This document shows positions 1-4,323 of a stretch of DNA of 12,002 nt, one piece after another. How positions within the stretch are numbered: position 1 is the first letter of the stretch; each line of letters starts with the position of its first letter. The position numbers and the translations under genes were made by a program. Source of the DNA: Sphingobacteriaceae bacterium (GTDB lineage Bacteria > Bacteroidota > Bacteroidia > B-17B0 > Aurantibacillaceae); assembly GCA_025360355.1 (NCBI GenBank), contig JANYCL010000468.1, positions 1 through 12,002 on the forward strand. The letters run 5' to 3'. The notes under the pieces were generated by a model. That model had not been told where the DNA came from. It searched no databases and was given only the letters and a program-made list of their open reading frames with translations.

Positions 1-71
1 TTCAATGAATCGGCAGTTGCAGCAACTGTAGCAGCAGGATTGATCCCGGCTTGTAAAATGAAATTCAGCAT
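1..71 (-). CDS. 5' fragment of a minus-strand gene, possibly ExbB/TolQ/MotA-type proton channel
   Basis: On the minus strand an ATG at 71 opens a frame that stays open to the window edge and gives 23 residues: M-L-N-F-I-L-Q-A-G-I-N-P-A-A-T-V-A-A-T-A-D-S-L. The start is preceded by the AT-rich stretch usual for Bacteroidota starts and by a possible promoter (87-115). A short hydrophobic start ending in LLQ/ILQ, followed by an Ala/Thr-rich segment with ADSL, is typical of Bacteroidota MotA/TolQ/ExbB-family proteins. A tonB gene lies immediately upstream on the same strand, which fits. ExbB would form the inner-membrane proton channel that energises TonB. The diagnostic transmembrane helices lie outside the window, so the identity is an inference from a short N-terminus and context. 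The coding start is more secure than the family name. Confidence 0.45.
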   Translation of the reverse strand, partial: MLNFILQAGINPAATVAATADSL

Positions 72-86
72 AATAAAAATTTACTA

Positions 87-115
87 CGAAATTAGAGTAT
101 AAAGAGGCAGGTAAA
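87..115 (-). promoter_or_regulatory. possible Bacteroidota-type promoter for the gene starting at 71
   Basis: Read on the minus strand there is TTTA (112-115), a 17-nt spacer, then TAATTTCG (87-94). Each element has one mismatch from the Bacteroidota consensus TTTG-N17-20-TAnnTTTG. Transcription would begin near 80, giving a leader of about ten nucleotides. The site lies downstream of the tonB terminator, which makes a separate promoter reasonable. It was found by eye only. Confidence 0.3.
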
Positions 116-187
116 TTTTATGCCATAAGGGGTTTTAAACAGAGTTATGTTTATATAACGGCGCTTTCTGTAATAGTTACAACAAAA

Positions 188-220
188 AACCGCTGCAAGA
201 CTCATCAACTTGCAGCGGTT
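188..220 (-). terminator. intrinsic terminator of the tonB gene
   Basis: A perfect 12-bp inverted repeat (AACCGCTGCAAG at 188-199, CTTGCAGCGGTT at 209-220) encloses a 9-nt loop. Read on the minus strand, the hairpin is followed directly by TTTTTTGTTG. It begins 21 nt after the tonB stop codon. Stem length, GC content and T-tract make this the strongest terminator in the window. It implies that tonB and the gene starting at 71 are not simply one transcript. Confidence 0.9.
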
Positions 221-240
221 CAAACTAAACAAACAAGAAT

Positions 241-1032
241 TTATTGGATCTTAAACGCTATAGGAACGTTAAAAATTACTTTAACAGGTTTACCTAAAGC
301 ATTTTTACCTGGTTTTTTAAATTTTGGTATTTTATTTATTACCCGCGTTGCTTCTTCATTACAACCTCCACCAACACCTTTTAAAATTTTACTGCTCTCA
401 ACTTGTCCTTTCTCATCAATAACAAAAGAGATGTAAACAGTTCCTTCTAATCCTATTTCTCTGGCCAAGTCAGGATAAACTGTATTATGCGCGATAAAAT
501 CACGCAAAGCTTTTGGCCCGCCTTCAAATTCAGGATCCTCAACCGGAAAAGCAGTTGGTGGTTCTGGAATTTCAGGTATAGTAAAAGTTGTTGCAACAGT
601 TCCTTCACCAATTCCAGTTAATGTTCCGGTATTTGTTGAATTACCATTAGGATTTGGGATTTTATTTGGATCAAGATCAGGTTTTTTATCAACTGAAGCT
701 GTATCATTAATTACTGTTGCAATGGCATTTGTTTTTGCACCGCCGCCTTGTTTCTTAGGTTGTTCTTTTGGTTTTTCAATATCAGGATGTCCGTCGTAAA
801 TTGTCACGATGGAATCGTTTGTACCAAGGTAAATTTCTTTTTTATCTTCTATTACTTTACTAAAAATGTAAACACCAATAGCAAATAAAAATACAGTTGA
901 TGAAACAATACTGAGTGATTTAAAAATAGTTGAATTGTAAGCGGCTCTTAGAGCATAAGCGCCGTAATTTTTGTTGCGGTTAGCAAAAACTATATCGTTT
1001 AGTTTCTGCGAATTGTTGAATACAATTTTCAT
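241..1032 (-). CDS. tonB: TonB family energy transducer
   Basis: This encodes a 263-residue TonB protein, which couples the inner-membrane proton-motive force (through ExbB/ExbD) to TonB-dependent outer-membrane receptors. The layout is canonical. A cytoplasmic N-terminus carries FANRNKNYGAYALRAAYN (16-33), a signature of Bacteroidota TonB proteins. One membrane helix follows at about 39-60. A periplasmic linker rich in Pro, Gly, Asn and Lys spans about 80-165. The TonB C-terminal domain (about 166-263) includes YPDLAREIGLEGTVYISFV (186-204), the usual YP..A...G..G.V..F pattern. The start is ATG. The gene appears monocistronic: about 270 nt of non-coding sequence lies upstream and a strong terminator downstream. 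Its closest partner candidate is the gene fragment at 1-71. Family assignment is firm; the receptor it serves cannot be told. Confidence 0.95.
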   Translation of the reverse strand: MKIVFNNSQKLNDIVFANRNKNYGAYALRAAYNSTIFKSLSIVSSTVFLFAIGVYIFSKVIEDKKEIYLGTNDSIVTIYDGHPDIEKPKEQPKKQGGGAKTNAIATVINDTASVDKKPDLDPNKIPNPNGNSTNTGTLTGIGEGTVATTFTIPEIPEPPTAFPVEDPEFEGGPKALRDFIAHNTVYPDLAREIGLEGTVYISFVIDEKGQVESSKILKGVGGGCNEEATRVINKIPKFKKPGKNALGKPVKVIFNVPIAFKIQ

Positions 1033-1104
1033 GGCCTTGAGTTTTTAAGTTAAACATTCTATAAGGTAACATGTAAATTTTCCGCATGGTTTTAATTTCT
1101 GATA

Positions 1105-1132
1105 TAAAGATATAGCGGGAATAAACAACAAA
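1105..1132 (-). promoter_or_regulatory. possible promoter of tonB
   Basis: On the minus strand there is TTTG (1129-1132), a 16-nt spacer, and TATCTTTA (1105-1112), close to the Bacteroidota -33/-7 pattern TTTG...TAnnTTTG with one mismatch in the -7 box. It would leave a leader of roughly 65 nt before the tonB ATG at 1032. The -33 box touches the weak hairpin at 1134-1155, so the two features compete for space. Confidence 0.3.
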
Positions 1133-1133
1133 A

Positions 1134-1155
1134 AACCATCTTATTACAGGTGGTT
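1134..1155 (-). terminator. weak hairpin with T-tract, possible terminator of the LON-domain gene
   Basis: AACCATC (1134-1140) faces GGTGGTT (1149-1155) across an 8-nt loop. On the minus strand the stem has one C-A mismatch and is followed by TTTTTTGTTGTTT. It sits about 150 nt past the LON-domain stop codon and beyond the larger palindrome at 1210-1301. The T-tract is convincing but the stem is short. Confidence 0.35.
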
Positions 1156-1209
1156 CAGTATTTTTATTAAGTGGGTGTTTTATTGATAAAAGTGGTATTC
1201 TGGAAGTGC

Positions 1210-1301
1210 CTTCGACAAGCTCAGGTACCGATTATAATAAAGAAGGTTTAAAAAGGAAACGGTGGCTGAGCTGCCTGTGAGCAAGCTTGTGCGAGTCGAA
1301 G
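1210..1301. repeat. REP-like imperfect palindrome with a nested hairpin
   Basis: The left arm CTTCGACAAGCTCAGGTACCG (1210-1230) is an inverted partner of a longer right arm (1260-1301). That arm begins CGGTGGCTGAGCT and ends GAGTCGAAG. The outer 7 bp (CTTCGAC/GTCGAAG) match perfectly. The inner block, ACCG plus AGCTCAG, matches at 11 of 13 positions. The right arm carries about 20 extra bases, which contain their own small palindrome around GCAAGCTTGTGC. The centre is AT-rich (1231-1259). Motifs of the type TGAGCTTGTCGAAG with CTTCGACTCxGCTCAG are common in dispersed intergenic elements of Bacteroidota genomes (recalled, not searched). The element directly abuts the stop codon (1302-1304) of the LON-domain gene, so it would form the 3' end structure of that mRNA. 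Confidence 0.7.
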
Positions 1302-1907
1302 TCAATTAAAGATAAATCTGTCCTTTAACTCAACTTCCTTCTCGAAAATGCAAATAGCTTGACGGAAAGTGTTCACTAAGAACTTTTCTTTTTCATCAAA
1401 TTCTTTAAAGGATATAAGTTGGTATTTTTCTTTTGCTGATAGTTGTAATAAGTTGGCAATATCATAAAGCGAAACAGCATCAAAAGTTTCGTAATCAACC
1501 ATTTTGTTTTGCGATAAGGATAGATATTCCATTGCTAACTCTTGCAGATATTGAGTTGCTTTTGGTGTTTCGTCTCCTTCTTCGTATTCAATAATTGCGG
1601 CGCCGTATAATTTTGGTTTTAATACACTAGAGTAATCTAATATGGTGAACACACGCTGACCCTGAATTAAAATATCCATCTCACCATTATCAAAGATCTT
1701 AATTACTTTTTTAATGATCACTTCTACGCCGTGTGTTTTTACTTTTCCGTTCACCGAAAATGGTATGCCGAAATGTGCTTCGTTCTCTAAACAATCATTA
1801 ATGAGTTGTTTATAGCGTTCCTCATAAATATGCAGTTTCGCCGTTTCTCCCGGTAAAACCACCATATTAAGTGGGAACATTGGTATAGTTAGTTGTTTTA
1901 TTGCCAT
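1302..1907 (-). CDS. stand-alone LON peptidase N-terminal (substrate-binding) domain protein
   Basis: This encodes 201 residues that consist almost wholly of a Lon N-terminal (LON_substr_bdg) domain. There is no AAA+ ATPase or Ser-Lys protease part. The hallmark is near the start: the pattern FPLNMVVLPGE (11-21) followed by LHIYEERY (25-32), matching the usual PLFPL..VLFPG...LHIFE.RY. The rest shows the expected pattern of beta-strands followed by a helical C-terminal half (about 115-190). In full Lon this domain binds substrates. The role of the free-standing Bacteroidota version is not established. The ATG at 1907 was chosen because the frame only extends to a TTG at 1940, and the added 11 codons would be read from a palindromic intergenic sequence. 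The gene is isolated: about 180 nt upstream and 269 nt downstream contain no coding sequence. Confidence 0.9.
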   Translation of the reverse strand: MAIKQLTIPMFPLNMVVLPGETAKLHIYEERYKQLINDCLENEAHFGIPFSVNGKVKTHGVEVIIKKVIKIFDNGEMDILIQGQRVFTILDYSSVLKPKLYGAAIIEYEEGDETPKATQYLQELAMEYLSLSQNKMVDYETFDAVSLYDIANLLQLSAKEKYQLISFKEFDEKEKFLVNTFRQAICIFEKEVELKDRFIFN

Positions 1908-1927
1908 GATTGAAAATGCCTTATATA

Positions 1928-1962
1928 CACTAAGACGCAAAAACCATGCAAAAGGTTTAGTG
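1928..1962. repeat. inverted repeat upstream of the LON-domain gene, resembling a dispersed GCGTCTTAGTG element
   Basis: CACTAA (1928-1933) and TTAGTG (1957-1962) form a 6-bp stem that can be extended by a wobble pair. The loop holds two similar blocks, GCAAAAACC and GCAAAAGG. Read on the minus strand the segment runs from CACTAAACC to TTGCGTCTTAGTG. Short motifs of the TTTGCGTCTTAGTG type recur in intergenic repeats of Bacteroidota and cyanobacteria (recalled, not searched). It lies 21 nt upstream of the ATG at 1907, so it would fold in the mRNA leader. Confidence 0.45.
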
Positions 1963-2087
1963 ACTTAAAGCCAAGATAGGTTAATAGAAGAATTTTTGAC
2001 TTGTAATTAATTAAAAATCAATTATTTAGAGGCTCACTCATTTCTTTGAGGGTTTGGCTAAGTTCCTGAAAATCGATATAAAATCAA

Positions 2088-3290
2088 CTATTGCGTGATG
2101 TTCAGTTTTTTAGCGATCGGTGCCGGCAATCCTTTTTTATGCAGCATGATGCTTGTTGTTTTATACAACACAAAACTTTCCGACGCGAAAAAATAACCTC
2201 CACATTCATTCAGATCAGAACCCCACGAATTTTTTACAACATAGAACGGTGTTCCATCCTGATCTTTTACAATACCAACAATGTGCATGCCATGATCATC
2301 TTGCGTTTCATAATTATCAAATGCTTTCTGACGAAGTTCTTGTGTGATATTTAATTGAGGAGTTGGTTTCATCGACAAGCTTTTTTTCTCATCAGCTGTC
2401 ATATCAGCAAATGATTTTGCAGGTTCAATAGCAATTCCATCCTGAAACATAAATCCTTTTTCGCTTACATCGGCTGCCCATGCAATTGTAAATCCATTTT
2501 GAATTGCAGAGTTTAATATTTCTTTCAGATCATTAATAGGCACATTATACATCGCTTCCCAATTCCAATTATCAGGAACTTCCAAAACAAATTTCGAATA
2601 GAACGGGTGATGTGTAAATGATGTTATGAAAACATAATCATCAGCTTTAATTCCTGTTGCATCGGCATAACTGCGCGGCGTATAACTTTTTCCTTTGTAA
2701 TCAAATTTCTCAGGAACTTTTCCTAAGAACGCATCACACACATTTTCAACAGAAGTGTGCATTGCAGCAAAATCTATTTTACCGCTTTTTTCATCAACTG
2801 TAGATTTTACTACTGAGATCAAGGTTGCTTCTAATTGTCCATGATAATGTTTTTCTTTCGGATCTTTTTTTCCTGAATAAACTTCTTCAGGTACCATACC
2901 ATATTCGCGTATAACCTGTATAACGTCCGGGAACCCTCCCCCTTCTCCAATATTTGTTTTGCCATGCATACGCACATAATTATCTGCCTTTAAAGGATAG
3001 GCTTTACGTGCTACAAACATTTCAGATAAATTATAATCTTTTCCTTTTCCCATTCTGATCAACTCACTTTCGAAAAAAGATAAAGCTGAGAACGACCAAC
3101 ATGTACCGGTCATGTTTTGATTTTGAACGGCTGTCGCATCCAAGTTTTTTACAACTGTAAATTTATATTCGCTGCCTTTTTTATTGGTCATTTCAGGGCC
3201 CGATAATTGAGGTACTTTATTAATGTCCTGTGCAAAAATAATTGAGCTTGCACAAACAAGTGCCATTGCTAAGATCTGCTTTCTAATCAT
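2088..3290 (-). CDS. exported C1B family cysteine peptidase (bleomycin hydrolase/aminopeptidase C-like)
   Basis: This encodes a 400-residue papain-fold peptidase. All active-site residues are visible. The oxyanion Gln is Q58, six residues before the nucleophile C64 in TGTCWSFS. The catalytic His is H333 in DDHGMHIVG. The catalytic Asn is N354 in VVKNSWG. The long segment between the Cys and His and the overall length fit the C1B (bleomycin hydrolase/PepC) branch rather than short papain-like enzymes. A type I signal peptide is evident (residues 1-20: MIRK, hydrophobic core, then IIFA before QD), so this version acts in the periplasm or outside the cell, unlike the cytosolic PepC. The ATG at 3290 was chosen because it begins the signal peptide; the frame upstream only reaches a TTG inside the preceding gene. 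It overlaps that gene by 8 nt (ATGATTAG), so co-transcription and translational coupling are likely. The natural substrate is unknown. Confidence 0.92.
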   Translation of the reverse strand: MIRKQILAMALVCASSIIFAQDINKVPQLSGPEMTNKKGSEYKFTVVKNLDATAVQNQNMTGTCWSFSALSFFESELIRMGKGKDYNLSEMFVARKAYPLKADNYVRMHGKTNIGEGGGFPDVIQVIREYGMVPEEVYSGKKDPKEKHYHGQLEATLISVVKSTVDEKSGKIDFAAMHTSVENVCDAFLGKVPEKFDYKGKSYTPRSYADATGIKADDYVFITSFTHHPFYSKFVLEVPDNWNWEAMYNVPINDLKEILNSAIQNGFTIAWAADVSEKGFMFQDGIAIEPAKSFADMTADEKKSLSMKPTPQLNITQELRQKAFDNYETQDDHGMHIVGIVKDQDGTPFYVVKNSWGSDLNECGGYFFASESFVLYKTTSIMLHKKGLPAPIAKKLNITQ

Positions 3291-3663
3291 TGTTTTGGGT
3301 TTTAATAAACTTAAGTAAATATCTGATTTCAAATACTGTAAACAAAATATAATGGACCATAAAATGTACCGCAAATTGGGTGAAATTTTGCTTATCGCAC
3401 AGCTTATAAATAAGAAGGGCAAACATACAAAGCAATAAGCGCCCCATTGAAGCAAACATGATCTTGAAAGTATTATCGCGCGGGTCAGCTGCTTTCCGGA
3501 ATAATAAAAAATGAAGTAAAAAAGAAGTTAAAGCATGAAATGCAACACTTACATACCAAAATTTTGACTGCGTAAAAGTTACTGGAATGAAATTAAGTCC
3601 GATAGAAATTATGATTGATAAAAAAGCCGAAACAAGAATAGCTTTATTGGTTTGTGAGAACAT
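3283..3663 (-). CDS. four-helix membrane protein, AtpI-like accessory of the bactofilin-AtpZ module
   Basis: This encodes 126 residues with four predicted membrane helices, at about 8-29, 35-55, 67-87 and 96-116. A basic tail follows FEIRYLLKF (111-119). No enzymatic motif is seen. Its ATG directly follows the AtpZ stop codon with no gap, and its end overlaps the peptidase start by 8 nt. In many Bacteroidota genomes a small membrane protein of this kind sits between atpZ and atpB, and it is probably the counterpart of ATP synthase protein I/AtpI, an F0 assembly or Mg/Ca transport accessory. That role is inferred from position and topology, not from sequence motifs. The oddity here is that no atpB follows. 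Confidence 0.75.
   Translation of the reverse strand: MFSQTNKAILVSAFLSIIISIGLNFIPVTFTQSKFWYVSVAFHALTSFLLHFLLFRKAADPRDNTFKIMFASMGRLLLCMFALLIYKLCDKQNFTQFAVHFMVHYILFTVFEIRYLLKFIKTQNND
3306..3333 (-). promoter_or_regulatory. possible internal promoter for the C1B peptidase
   Basis: On the minus strand there is TTTG (3330-3333), a 16-nt spacer and TAAGTTTA (3306-3313), one mismatch from TAnnTTTG. The site lies inside the last codons of the four-helix protein and would give a leader of about ten nucleotides before the ATG at 3290. It would allow the peptidase to be made independently of the upstream genes. By-eye match only. Confidence 0.3.
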
Positions 3664-3885
3664 TTAATCTTTTGGTTTTATGAGATCCTTTAACACAAAA
3701 TATAAAGCGGCAAAAATAGAAACCAGACTTAATACAACTGTGAAAATGTGAAATTTATTTGGGTAAATTTTATCGAGTTTATATCCGCCCCAGCATCCAA
3801 GTCCAATAATGGCGATCATTTGAAAGCCCATAGTGGAATATTTGATGTAATTATTAGGCGGTTTTTGTGGCGATTGATTTTTCAC
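3664..3885 (-). CDS. atpZ: AtpZ/AtpI family protein (F0F1 ATP synthase accessory)
   Basis: This encodes a small protein with two membrane helices (about 19-37 and 46-66 of 73). Between them is the family pattern: GLGCWGGYKLDK followed by YPN, then a second hydrophobic span ending VLKDL. AtpZ/AtpI proteins accompany F0F1 ATP synthase operons and are implicated in c-ring assembly or Mg/Ca transport. The start is uncertain. A GTG at 3885 gives the usual length of about 70-80 residues with a short basic N-terminus, and overlaps the bactofilin gene by 32 nt. A TTG at 3954 would give 96 residues and a 101-nt overlap. The first in-frame ATG (3831) would begin inside helix 1. I prefer GTG. The stop codon abuts the next start codon, so the module is translationally coupled. 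Confidence 0.82.
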   Translation of the reverse strand: MKNQSPQKPPNNYIKYSTMGFQMIAIIGLGCWGGYKLDKIYPNKFHIFTVVLSLVSIFAALYFVLKDLIKPKD

Positions 3886-4261
3886 CTGCTGCGTTAATGT
3901 TTTTAATAATGGCGCCCATGTTGCAGCTTCCTGTAAATACTGCGCCCGGCTCAATAGATAATTTTCCGGTAACCATGTCGCCCAAAATTCTGGCTGTATG
4001 TTTTAAGGTTAACATATCAATTACCTCTAAAGTGCCTTTTATTTCGCCCGAAATTTCCGCGTTCTGGCAAACAACCTTGCCTTCTATTTTTCCGTTCGGA
4101 CCGATAACTAATCGGCCATTCAACTTAATGTTGCCGGTTAAAGTTCCGTCAATACGAACATCACCAGCCGAATTGATATCACCATTAATTTGAGTACCGA
4201 GTCCAATTAAATTAATTGCACTTGCTTCTGCGCTTCCGTTTTTGTTTCCTATTCCTAACAT
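3854..4261 (-). CDS. bactofilin family polymer-forming cytoskeletal protein
   Basis: This encodes 135 residues with a central bactofilin domain (about 18-116) made of short repeating strands typical of a right-handed beta-helix: G-D-I-N, G-D-V-R-I-D-G, G-N-I-K-L-N-G, G-K-I-E-G, G-E-I-K-G and G-D-M-V-T-G. These align at roughly 17-residue spacing. Flexible Asn/Ser/Ala-rich and Lys-rich tails flank the core. Bactofilins self-assemble without nucleotide into membrane-associated filaments that localise cell-wall or envelope machinery. The start is ATG. The gene begins 62 nt after the SprE stop codon and its 3' end overlaps atpZ. This SprE-bactofilin-AtpZ neighbourhood fits Bacteroidota gene order as I recall it. 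The length is normal for small bactofilins. What it scaffolds in this organism cannot be read from the sequence. Confidence 0.93.
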   Translation of the reverse strand: MLGIGNKNGSAEASAINLIGLGTQINGDINSAGDVRIDGTLTGNIKLNGRLVIGPNGKIEGKVVCQNAEISGEIKGTLEVIDMLTLKHTARILGDMVTGKLSIEPGAVFTGSCNMGAIIKNINAAGEKSIATKTA

Positions 4262-4323
4262 AAAATATTGTAAATAGTTAATTTAGTGCAAGTTAAGGTT
4301 TTAAATTAAACCGACAAAATTAT

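Noticed and set aside
1..102. Plus-strand open frame ending in TAA at 100-102, which could be the 3' end of a gene.
   Set aside because: It is antisense to the minus-strand start at 71. Its last third is AT-rich with no recognisable protein ending, and all other genes are on the minus strand. The minus-strand reading has a start codon, an AT-rich leader and a family-like N-terminus.
1981..2087. Search for a terminator after the C1B peptidase stop codon.
   Set aside because: Only very short stems are present (CTCA/TGAG with a 6-nt loop, and AT-rich partial palindromes). None has both a stable stem and a T-tract.
2091..2354. Plus-strand open frames inside the C1B peptidase gene.
   Set aside because: They are antisense to the catalytic His/Asn region of a clear gene, with no family resemblance and no start context.
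3291..3455. N-terminal extension of the peptidase frame to a TTG at 3455 (455 residues).
   Set aside because: The extension lies within the four-helix membrane protein gene, and the ATG at 3290 starts a good signal peptide.
3867..4193. Plus-strand open frame of 108 codons across the bactofilin gene.
   Set aside because: It mirrors the beta-helix repeats of bactofilin in antisense and shows no independent domain.
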